Positions 55,991 to 64,000 of a stretch of 64,000 nt of DNA are shown here, one piece after another. This stretch comes from Zygnema cylindricum (lineage: Eukaryota > Streptophyta > Zygnematophyceae > Zygnematales > Zygnemataceae). The position numbers and the translations under genes were made by a program. Under the pieces are notes generated by a model. That model was not told where the DNA came from, ran no database searches, and saw only the letters and a program-made list of their open reading frames with translations. The stretch spans positions 62,001-126,000 of the forward strand of contig JBBHKE010000729.1 in assembly GCA_037447655.1 (NCBI GenBank), in the 5' to 3' direction. Numbering within the stretch: position 1 is the stretch's first letter; every line of letters starts with the position of its first letter.

Positions 55991-56911
55991 AGCTAGAGCC
56001 ATGGCTGCCTATGCTGCTTATAGAGATAGAGAGACAGGTGGTAGATTTTGGTAGATTTACCAAAATATACCTGACGGACCCAAGATTTGATCCTGGTACC
56101 TGCCGTCCGTCAATTTTAAGTAGCCGGTAGCTTTATCCTATAGTCTAAGATCGGAGTTAAGACATATAGGGTTTGACATATATTTAAACTGTTACGCGTG
56201 AACAATTTCAGTTAACTGTAACTATAGACACGCGCATGGATACTGTTTTGTAAAATTATGGCGTACAGTATGAAGACGCAATGGATATCGCGCATTTTGT
56301 TTTGACAGCGAAACAAATATCGCGCAACAATTTATGACGGCTACGATTAAAAACCGGTTTGATCGGACGGCAAAAAAGAACGCCGAGATCGCGCAATAGG
56401 ATTTTGGCGGTTTTTCGCTCACCGCCACATCGATCGACACGTGGCACGACAACATTAGATTACGGCATCTTTGGAGATTTCAGGAACGAATCCTGATATG
56501 ACACGTGTCGGTTAGTTGGCCATGTCATACAATGGCCGTACAAAAAGTACACCGACACCTGTACCTTTCTATACAATACAATATTTTGATTGGTGCCGTA
56601 CATCAGTAGATAGAGTCTGTGAGAGAGATAATACTTAGAAAAAATTGGAAGATAGGACCCTCTCTCCAAGAGAGCCTCTGTACAAAAGGTCAACTTTGAC
56701 CCTCCATAACTTACTGCTCAGGGTAGCAAATTCAGAGATTCTTTTTGCTATCGACTCAGGGGAGTCTTGCCTTCACAAAGGTGAAAGTGGTCAAAGTTTT
56801 TGTCTGCCAAGGTGACAGTTATTCTTGTTGAAACACACAGGGGTCAAGGTTATCATAGAGGCTTTTTGCAAGCTGTCCATTCTGAGGACCTATGGAGGTC
56901 TCACAGTTGCA
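55991..56911 (+). repeat. copia LTR (N), start missing
   Basis: It starts at AGCTAGAGCCATGGCTGCC, about 145 bp into the LTR by comparison with copia-A, and ends CACAGTTGCA at 56911. It has an antisense tRNA-like module (56070-56149), G-boxes GACACGTGGC and GACACGTGTC (about 56437 and 56500), and leader hairpins GACTC-AGGG-GAGTC (near 56753) and CTTCAC-AAAG-GTGAA (56771-56785). Gypsy-2 appears to have inserted into this LTR before the inversion. It lies in RT of copia-G. Confidence 0.82.
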
Positions 56912-57965
56912 TGTCTTCCGCTGTCGCTAGACTGAGGAGGATCCTTCCTGATGGGAACCGAACAATTGGGGCAAAAGTCTCCTCATAGTCAATCCCCTCC
57001 TTTTAGGTGAATCCCTTTGATACCAAACGAGCCTTATATCTCTCAATGCTATTATCTGGGTTCAATTTTAGTTTAAACACCCATTTACAACCAATCGGTT
57101 TTTCTCTTCGGAGGACAGTCCGCTAGTTCTCAAGTATTTGCTTCCATGAAAGAGGCCATCTCATCATTTATGACTCTAATCCATCTGTCTTTCTTCGAAC
57201 TGTTCACTGCCTCCGAGCAAGATTGAGGCTCATCTAGGTGAGATAGCTTGGTTGCCTTATGAGCAACCTGTTTTTTTTGTATCCTTTTGCTGCTCCTTCT
57301 CCCTCCCTCAAACTCCGAAGCTGGAATGGAGGGAAGTCTTGGATTTCTCCTTATTCTCTCATCGGCTCCCCTATCCATGGAAGTTGGTTCCGGTTCCTCT
57401 TCTTCTGTGTCCTCGAAGTCCATAAGAATACGTGAGGTTTCCGATGGATCTCCTGTATCTTGGATCTCCCCTAAATCTGCAATCACAGTTTCACTCATGT
57501 CCCTTTCGGGAACAACCGAACTCAAATCTGATTCTTATCTTATTGGTATATTTGAAGGGGTCAAATGACTTCCCTTCATACATGACAACTAGGTGTTTGA
57601 CCAAAATGATATCTTTTTTTGCTATTTATCGACTCTATATCCCTTAACATCCTCATCATATCCTACAAAGTATCCAAGTTTTCCCTTGGCATCTAGTTTC
57701 GAGTTTTTCCTATCCGTATCAAGACTGTAAACTTGAATACCGAAAACTTTAAGGTGAGAGATATCTGGTTTCCTTCCAACTCATCTCTCTTAAGGTGTCA
57801 TTCCTTTTATGGCTGTGGTAAGAAATCTATTATCAATGTAGTTGGCACAGTTCATGGCTTTTGCCCAAAATCTCTTTGCTATTTTCTTGTCGGCCAACAT
57901 ACTGCATACATTATCTCCTAGTGTTCGGTTCAACCTCTCAGCTACCCTATTTTGTTCCGGGTTAT
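56912..57965 (-). pseudogene. copia-G integrase end, linker and RT start (inverted)
   Basis: From 57965 downward the minus strand reads NNPEQNRVAERLN (integrase Glu), AKRFWAKAMNCANYID, ISHLKVFG, and GYDEDVKGYRV with a shift. It continues with an acidic linker MSSVVPERDMSETV, RNPRLPSIPASEFEGGRRSS, KATKLSHLDEPQSCSEAVNS and IRVINDEMASFMEANT, then RT start sequence with stops and EGIDYEETFAPIVRFPSGRI to about 56912. It directly continues 53776-54421 once the inversion is undone. Confidence 0.88.
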
Positions 57966-59202
57966 TGTTGATATTTACGTATTTTCTAGGTCTTTATAAG
58001 GATAGCAAAAGGCAGAGGGAGTCTGCCTCTAACTCCCTTCTCCATGCCCCCACACTTGTTGTAGTCACTGAAGGCTAGATAGGGAGTTAGAACCATGGCT
58101 GCCTAGGCCTTCTAGAGAGACAAGAGTTGAAATTGGTAGATTTACCAAAATGGGATTTGACAGACCCAGGATTTGATCGTGGTACCTACCGTCTGCCTTA
58201 CCATAAATAGCTGTTAGCTTTATCCTATAGTCTAGGGTTAGTGCTGAAGGATATAGGGTACAATAAATAAATAAACAGGTACCTAGTGGTATGTTTCATT
58301 TAACAAAATACTGAACGGAATATACATGGAAAAAATTTAGACTGCACGTAATTCGGACCGCACGAAATTAACAAAATGGCATTTTATTTCGACGGTGTGG
58401 ATGGAATTTTCGATAAGAATCGACGGCGGTGGTGTGAGCCGGGATTTCGGAGTGGGCGATGTGGCGTTTTCGGGCACCGCCACCTCGTCTGACACGTGGC
58501 ATGTTCCTGCAAGATTGCGGGATTTTTGGAACCAGAGATGAAAAATCCGGATATGACAAATGTTGCAGTATGGCGCTGTCGTACATTGACCATACGTAAA
58601 GTACTCCGACACCTGTACTTTCTTGTATGGTACATACATGATTGGTCTGTACTTCAACTAGTTCTATGTTGACGCGTATTTCAACGGTCAACGCGGAACG
58701 AGGACCGTTGAAATTCAACGGTCAACAAAAATTAGTTCGGCGAGTCAAAGTGACACGCGGCATCATCCTATAGGATGCCGGAGAAGGAAAATGACAGAAC
58801 GACAACGACTTGTTTGCCACGTGGCAGACCTAGAGTGGTGCCGAATATTTCCGTACATAAAGTACGACGGCTACCGTACTTTATATGTACATTATGTAGT
58901 GTGCTGCAATTTGATTCATCTAGAGGGGTTGTGAGTAGGTTTTAGGACTTATAATATTTTTGGTAGGTAGCCGCCTCTCCCAGAGAGCACCTTGTATAAA
59001 AGGCAAACTTTGGCCAGCCATAACTATCAATTTACTTGACCATTTTCAGTGATTCTTTTTGCAGCGAACTCAAGGGAGTCCAAGCTACACAGGAGTGTAG
59101 TCGGTTAGAGTTTTTGCTTGCCAGGGTGGCTGTATTTCTAGGGGAAAGTCAAAGTGGGTGAAAGTGTCCAAATCTCATATTCTAACTTTGCATTCTGTGG
59201 TG
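57966..59202 (+). repeat. solo copia LTR (M), main part (inverted)
   Basis: TGTTGATATTTACG onward, with CACTTGTTGTAGTCACTGAAGG, ACCATGGCTGCC, an antisense tRNA-like module (58157-58236), GACACGTGGCAT (about 58493), GCCACGTGGCAG (about 58837), TATA-like GTATAAAAGG (about 58991), and hairpin CTACAC-AGGA-GTGTAG (59085-59100). It is about 225 bp longer than the copia-L LTR because of an extra block at about 58650-58880. It ends at GAAC (59203-59206), where the gypsy LTR begins. Confidence 0.85.
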
Positions 59203-59206
59203 GAAC

Positions 59207-60394
59207 TGTCAAGCGCGTGTGCATCTTCGGCACATTTGCACTCCCAGGAGTTCCGGGGCTTCATTCCACTTTGTACGGACTCTAGCGTACTGAGAAGGAA
59301 AAGGACCATCAGCCGGATCAGATCTTTCTATTTTCATCCTGGAACACTACGCACTTTAGTTCCCCTTAAACGGAGGTCGACCTGAGGAGTTAGTCCGGTG
59401 CCAAGTGTCTGATCCATTATAGTGTGTGTTCTATGTAGCTCTAGTAGAGGGATACCTTAGAGGACGACACGTCACATTTGGGATTATCCCGTAGATCTTA
59501 CTGTTAGCTGTCAGTAGGATGTTAGTTCAGGCCCAACCACCGGGCAAAGCATTTATGACGTAGGGACAAAGTTAGGCGGTTTCACGTCGAGTCAGAACTT
59601 TGTTTCCATTTTGTGTATTATAGAAGGACCTTCGGCCGCCAATTCAACCGAAACCAGTCGTCTATATTTTAGCCCTGAGTGTTCTACAGTCTGTTTTGTC
59701 TTATGTCAGAACGATAACAATTGCTGGCCGCTGATTGGCTTGTTAAATTGCTTTGACTTTGGAACTTGCAGTAGGACAAACTCAAATTGTATAAAGCACT
59801 TGGGGCCGAAGGAGACAGGTTGCTTTTTCAGTACTGTCTCCTGAGAAAACCCCCAGAGAATTAAATCAATCTTTCTGTTGGAGAACGGTTGCATTGTGTC
59901 GTTGACTCTATTGCCATCTTTGTTTTGGATTGTCTTTTGTGGAGACCGTAGCACGGGTGGGTAGTTGGCACTATCTCCTCTTTGGGCGGTTTGGACTTTC
60001 GCTGTTTGAAACTAGGAAGATTCTTGTCGGATCCGTGCGGTGGAACCGGGAGGGGTGAGGGAGACTCATACCTGTCTTCGGGGCCATTGGGAGAGGTTTT
60101 CCTCTGCTGAGTTTGGTCATCGTTGCACTCCGGGGTATGTGAATTCGCTTCACCATTATCATTCATTTCTATCTTTAATTCCTTTCTCTGGGGCATGGTG
60201 ATATTGTTTAATCTGAAAAGCCGATATTTGTTATTTTCTATATTTCTGCGTGGGAGTTATTTGCACACTCTTGTGGTTATCTTTGAGTTTGTCCGGAGTT
60301 TTGCGGAAAGGATCGGACGACTCTCATTTCCTTCCTATTCTTTGGAGAGTAGCTGGGAGTGTGGCATTTAGAGGGCTTCCAGCGGAGTAGCACA
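59207..60394 (+). repeat. gypsy-2 5' LTR
   Basis: 1188 bp, TGTCAAGCGCGTGTG to GTAGCACA. A nearly identical inverted copy is at 54809-55990. The end is set where that copy and this one diverge, and where the self-complementary primer site begins. TATAAAG is at 59790. Confidence 0.85.
59790..59796 (+). promoter_or_regulatory. gypsy-2 TATA box
   Basis: TATAAAG followed by CACTTGGGGCCGAAGGAGACA. The segment complementary to the post-LTR site starts 24 nt downstream, at 59814, so it lies at or near the predicted 5' end of the RNA. Confidence 0.65.
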
Positions 60395-60415
60395 GTACTG
60401 AAAAAGCAACCTGTC
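60392..60415 (+). other. gypsy-2 primer-binding site, probably self-primed
   Basis: 24 bases starting ACAGTACTGAAAAAGC are a perfect reverse complement of 59814-59837 in the LTR. Five further positions pair with one mismatch. The run of A has five bases here and four in gypsy-1, and the paired T run changes with it. Confidence 0.72.
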
Positions 60416-60492
60416 CCCTTTTGTTTAAGAGGATAGCTGCTTAGGGTGGTGTATTTTATCCGAGAAATCTAGCTCATCTGCTTGTGTAAGTC

Positions 60493-62532
60493 ATGGGCGG
60501 AGGAGAATCTCCGGATAGGATTCCTTCCGGTGTTAGTCCGGAAGAACAGGAAAGACAAGAAGGGGTGGCACGAGAGGAAGAGTCCCAGGTGCCTGAGGGA
60601 TCGGTCCCTTTCACCTCTGCTTTGAACATTGAACAGTTTCTTAATGGGATGATGCCCCCGTCGGTTGCCGTCGAGACTCCTCCAAGGCCGACGGAGAGGC
60701 AACCCTCACCTCCACCTCCTCCAGTCTTTTCCCGTGAAAACTTTCTGACGTTGTCCGAGGCCGCTAGGGCTAGGGCCACTGGGAAGGAAGAAAAACAACC
60801 TTTATCTCCCCGATCTCGTAGAAAGGGTTTGGCTCACAAGGAAGCGGTCCCAGGCCACCCTCCCGAGGTGGTACGTTATACTAGATCTAAGGCTCCAATA
60901 GTGGAGACATACATGGATCCTGAACTCTTGTCGGACCCTAACCGACCCGGTCGTAAGGAGATTTTAGCCCTTCACAATATCCATGAGTTGAAGGCTAAGG
61001 AGCTGGTGCAGCGGGTTGCCAGAAGTGACCGAGCCCGGATCATACGCCCCGTGGGAGGAGTAGTGGAGATTCTGAGTAGCTCGTCCGAGAGTGGCTCTCC
61101 CATCTCAGCCCGAGAGCAACCGGAGATGCCGTCCACTTCACGACCACAGCTCACCATATCTCAGGAAACTGCTACTAGTAGACCTTTTAGGAGCATAGCA
61201 ACTTCTCAGGGCCGGACCAGGGAAGGGAGTAGCAAGCGAAAGGTACATGAGCCTAAGAAAGATTTACGATTCAGCCATCGGGACAGCAAAGGTCGATTCG
61301 CTCCCCTAGTCAAAGACGAGCCGTTCTTTCCTTCTGCCTCAGTTTCCCCGAGTTCTATGTCTCCTTCGGCCCCAGTTGTCCGACCATCCGAAGGACTATG
61401 GCGTTCCAGGCCTACGGACCCTGAGGTACCCGGTTTGGGGATTGCGGATCTCTCGGGTGTGGTGAGCAGCACCCAGAAATTGGTGGAGATTCTGCGATCG
61501 CAGGATAAGGCTACGGCGGGGGCCGGACCCGTCGCAATAGATTGGGATGCCCTTGAAGAGGAAAGGAAGAGAGCATTGGAACAGGAGCTGATCCTGATAC
61601 GGGAGGCTAGACGGAGATCTGGGGGAATCCTTAGTGGACAGGTAGCACCTCCCCATAGAACAGGTCCCGCAACGGAAGTACAACCTCTGGATCAGGCAAC
61701 TCCACCTGTCACGCGAGATCTCCGGACTCCCACCAAACCAAGACCAGAATCTCCTCTTCATCGGGAAGGGGAGGAAGCAACGTGGCCTAACAAACAAGGG
61801 TTCGGTGCAGATTTGCCGAGTAATCCGGTGGCCGCGGCTTCAGATCTCCCCACATTTGTCTCGATCGAGGGATCAGCCACCGTGGAGGCCGTGGTGCAGT
61901 TACAACCAGACCAGAGACTACACATCTCCCTTGGACTTACAACTCCTCCTCCATCGCCACCTCAGGCATCTTCTCCTTCGCCCTCTGTTTCTCCGGCAGC
62001 TGCAGTCCGTGGGTCACCGGGACCACCTGTCTTACCCTACAAGTACGACGTTCCTGCCTACTCTCTTCCTCACCGACGTTCTCCCGGTTCCCGCGAAGGA
62101 ACTCCTCCACCAGAATCCTCCGAAAGGCGTACACGGAGACAGACCCCCTTCCCTCGTAGTTCTCGGTCATCTCCATCCCTTTCTCCACCAATCCCTCAAG
62201 GACCACCGGTGACTAAACCTATTCTCCACATTCCCTCGGTGGAAACAGTTCGCCGGAAGGAACAGGCATGTCCTGAATATAGAGGAGCAGGACTTCGGGC
62301 AGCTTTCCCCAAGGTGATAAGCTCCTCGTTTCCCAAGGGCCAACTCCAAGGAGATACTGGTCATCTTACTATCCCACCAGTAACCAGAACTTCCTCAGTG
62401 GGGGGGAGTGCTATCTCTCGTCAGACCGCTCCCTCTACCGGAGAAGGAGGCGAGCCCGAGCCAGACAACGCAGATCCAGGGATAATCTCACCGGTTCAGT
62501 TTGTTAGCCCAACCGGACCATCCTCTTCATAG
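60493..62532 (+). CDS. gypsy-2 N-terminal Gag extension (ORF1), 679 codons
   Basis: An open frame beginning MGGGESPDRIPSGVSPEEQE about 100 bp after the LTR. It is rich in Pro, Ser, Arg and Glu. Landmarks are NRPGRKEILALHNIHELK (near residue 155), RPVGGVVEILSSSSES (about 190), RFSHRDSKGRFAPL (about 262), a predicted helix AIDWDALEEERKRALEQE (about 350) and a long Pro/Ser-rich end. No catalytic or zinc motif is visible. It stops at TAG (62530), but the next codons continue in frame into Gag, and gypsy-1 has CAA (Gln) at that place. ORF1 and Gag were therefore probably one protein. A role in particle structure, chromatin contact or localisation is possible but unproven. Confidence 0.85.
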   Translation: MGGGESPDRIPSGVSPEEQERQEGVAREEESQVPEGSVPFTSALNIEQFLNGMMPPSVAVETPPRPTERQPSPPPPPVFSRENFLTLSEAARARATGKEEKQPLSPRSRRKGLAHKEAVPGHPPEVVRYTRSKAPIVETYMDPELLSDPNRPGRKEILALHNIHELKAKELVQRVARSDRARIIRPVGGVVEILSSSSESGSPISAREQPEMPSTSRPQLTISQETATSRPFRSIATSQGRTREGSSKRKVHEPKKDLRFSHRDSKGRFAPLVKDEPFFPSASVSPSSMSPSAPVVRPSEGLWRSRPTDPEVPGLGIADLSGVVSSTQKLVEILRSQDKATAGAGPVAIDWDALEEERKRALEQELILIREARRRSGGILSGQVAPPHRTGPATEVQPLDQATPPVTRDLRTPTKPRPESPLHREGEEATWPNKQGFGADLPSNPVAAASDLPTFVSIEGSATVEAVVQLQPDQRLHISLGLTTPPPSPPQASSPSPSVSPAAAVRGSPGPPVLPYKYDVPAYSLPHRRSPGSREGTPPPESSERRTRRQTPFPRSSRSSPSLSPPIPQGPPVTKPILHIPSVETVRRKEQACPEYRGAGLRAAFPKVISSSFPKGQLQGDTGHLTIPPVTRTSSVGGSAISRQTAPSTGEGGEPEPDNADPGIISPVQFVSPTGPSSS

Positions 62533-62562
62533 TTCACCAACCTTGCAGAGGAGGAAAAAGAA

Positions 62563-64000
62563 ATGGGGGACGTAAGGATCTTTATAGGAGATAGCTCTGG
62601 AATCGCTTTCTCTGATTTCGAATTGCTGTGGAAGTCGTTCACCCAATCTGAAATCAACAAATACAGGGGAGGGGCCATTCCAGCAGATTTTGAAACAACC
62701 CTGTTTCCAATGATGGTAAATTATCTAGCCGGAGGAGCTTTGGCCGATTACAAGGAGCGTCAACCTTTGTTGATGGCCCCCAGTATCAAAATATCGGATC
62801 CGGATCTGGACGCCGAGGCTCTTCAGGCAGCAGCTGACCTGGCCGCCGCAGCCGCAGCTCCTCTCACCCCCACTTTCACCATGGATATGAAACTTCAGGC
62901 CCTAGGCAGGGCCTATGTCTACCACCTTCAGGCGGTACAGGCAGGAGAAGCAGCCACCCGGAAAGTTGCCAATCCTAATCCTTGTACCACTCTTCTGGAC
63001 GCTTGGAGACTCCTTTACACAGAAAGGAACGAAACTGCCATCAAGGAGTTCACAGACTTCCGCTGTTTGAAGAATGAAACTCCCTAGACGCTGTTCAACC
63101 GCCTCTCCAGCCTCTGCCAGAAGACCAAATTGTCGACTATAGATACACCGGCTATGGCCACCAAATATTATGTCGCTGTTCGAAATTCCTTCGGGCCAAC
63201 AGGACAGGCAGCTTTGGACAATTGGAGCGCCAATCAGGCTATACACGATCGGAATCCCACAGCTCAAGAAATTTCATTGGCTGCTATGAAATTGTATGAT
63301 CATTTTGTTAATAGCGAGGCACGAGAAAAGGCTGTTATCGGGAAATCCAGAGCCAACTTTGCAGGTTTCGCCGGGGAAACACCGCTCAGCCATGACGAAC
63401 AGACAGAACTGCAAGCTTTGCGGAAGCTTAAGGGGAAACAAGAAGCGGAGGCTCGCCCAAAACCTGCAATGGGGGGAGATGAAAAAGTTTTTCTATACGA
63501 CTGCCTGAACTGTAACCAGCCAGGTCACGGATGGAAGAGGTGCCCCCGAAAGCTCAAACCAGAACTCGCCATCAAGGAGAAGGAGTTTGAAAGAGAGCGT
63601 TCGGAAAGAACAAGGAAACAGCAAGAACGCAAGCAAGGAGGCGGAGGAGGAGATCGAACCCCGGTCACTAAGGAAACCTATAAACCTACTCCACGCTCTG
63701 AAACCGCCAAAATGTCTCAATCCCAGTTGAGACAAATCCGACTTCCGAAATTCGATGACGCTCAAATCTCTAATGAGCTAAGGGGGAAGTATACTACTAA
63801 AGGATCAAAATGTGAAGCTTGTGGGTTCACGGGCCACAAAGAAGGACAATGCTTCTAGAAAAATGGGGTTCCGAAGGAGATGATGCAGTATGCATTGTTT
63901 ACAGGCGAAGGGGAAACTGCCGTTAATCCTCTGCCACTGCAACTTTTGTATCCCTGGGGACGATCTCCAAATGAACCGGGGCCCAGCAAACTGACACCGG
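62563..64000 (+). pseudogene. gag: gypsy-2 Gag: capsid and two zinc knuckles (partial)
   Basis: It starts MGDVRIFIGDSSG after EEEKE, with capsid-like helices (FELLWKSFTQSEINKYRG, FETTLFPMMVNYLAGG, an Ala-rich stretch AADLAAAAAAPL, TTLLDAWRLLYTERNE). TAG at 63085 is Lys in gypsy-1. CCHC knuckles CLNCNQPGHGWKRC (about 63503) and CEACGFTGHKEGQC (about 63812) follow, and another TAG at 63856 is Arg in gypsy-1. It continues KNGVPKEMMQYALFTGEGE to the window end. Apart from these stops the frame is clean. It is marked as pseudogene because of two internal stops, though each is a single codon. Confidence 0.88.

Larger units (their letters stand above)
55991..59206. other. 3.2-kb inverted segment between two gypsy LTR copies
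   Basis: The two flanking gypsy LTR copies are in opposite orientation (54589-55990 minus, 59207-60394 plus). Flipping the interval repairs three things at once. The copia LTR M becomes continuous across a GTTC duplication. The copia-G integrase becomes continuous across LTR M with flanks ATAAG/ATAAC. The coding strand of copia-G becomes uniform. I infer recombination between the inverted LTRs. Confidence 0.75.
59207..64000 (+). mobile_element. Gypsy-2, 5' part, runs off the window
   Basis: The 5' LTR, leader, intact N-terminal frame and most of Gag are present, in the same order and frame as gypsy-1 but better preserved. The only in-frame stops seen are TAG at 62530, 63085 and 63856. Protease, methyltransferase, RT and integrase would lie beyond 64000, so whether this copy carries the methyltransferase cannot be seen here. 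Confidence 0.92.

Noticed and set aside
4030-63858. Internal stops in the best preserved elements (copia-B, copia-L, gypsy-2) are all TAG, suggesting reassignment of UAG.
   Set aside because: The TAG codons align with different residues (Trp, Lys, Gln, Arg) in related copies, the genes also end in TAG, and older copies contain TAA and TGA stops as well.
1-64000. CRISPR arrays, operons, ribosome-binding sites or other prokaryotic features.
   Set aside because: None seen. Repeats are LTRs, and coding sequences are retrotransposon polyproteins typical of a eukaryotic nuclear genome.

Overview
This 64 kb window is eukaryotic and consists almost entirely of nested LTR retrotransposons. I see no host gene, no functional RNA gene and no prokaryotic feature. 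Ty1/copia elements dominate, and at least two copies of an unusual Ty3/gypsy element are present. Plant-type copia proteins, an initiator-tRNA primer site that fits the plant tRNA, G-box motifs in the LTRs and a retrotransposon-borne cytosine methyltransferase together suggest a green-lineage genome, most likely a streptophyte with a large repeat-rich genome. The species cannot be named from this sequence. A 10-base N gap lies at 20117-20126.

Layout. 1-1927: 3' end of copia-A. 2330-7882: near-intact copia-B with a GTACA target duplication, inserted in a decayed minus-strand reading frame (1949-2329 and 7888-8771). 8772-19968: gypsy-1, which encodes an N-terminal extension, Gag, protease, DNA cytosine methyltransferase, RT, RNase H and integrase. 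19969-21702: scrambled copia and gypsy pieces around the gap. 21703-25471: copia-H. 25472-32385: remnants including copia-I. 32386-34213: a copia gag piece and an orphan segment. 34214-51389: copia-J. Its 3' LTR is split by copia-K (40550-51129, TSD GCTTT), and K is in turn split by the short minus-strand copia-L (44610-48925, TSD AATCG). 51390-59206: copia-F, copia-G and solo LTRs, including a 3.2 kb inversion. 59207-64000: start of gypsy-2, whose N-terminal reading frame is intact.

How the parts work. In the copia families the first gag ATG lies inside the 5' LTR. The primer-binding site, immediately after the LTR, matches the anticodon stem-loop of initiator tRNA-Met, which points to half-tRNA priming as in Drosophila copia. 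Copia leaders carry serial stem-loops with compensatory changes, and most copia LTRs carry an antisense tRNA-like module. The gypsy elements appear to prime reverse transcription with their own RNA: a 23-24 nt stretch just downstream of the LTR TATA box is complementary to the sequence immediately after the LTR, and the pairing covaries between the two copies.

The most interesting system is the gypsy family: methyltransferase between protease and RT, self-complementary priming site, a long extra Gag N-terminus, and TGTC...GACA outer ends with no recognisable second LTR in gypsy-1. Next in interest are the covarying leader hairpins, the tRNA-like LTR modules, and copia-L, which keeps one long reading frame although most of pol has been removed.
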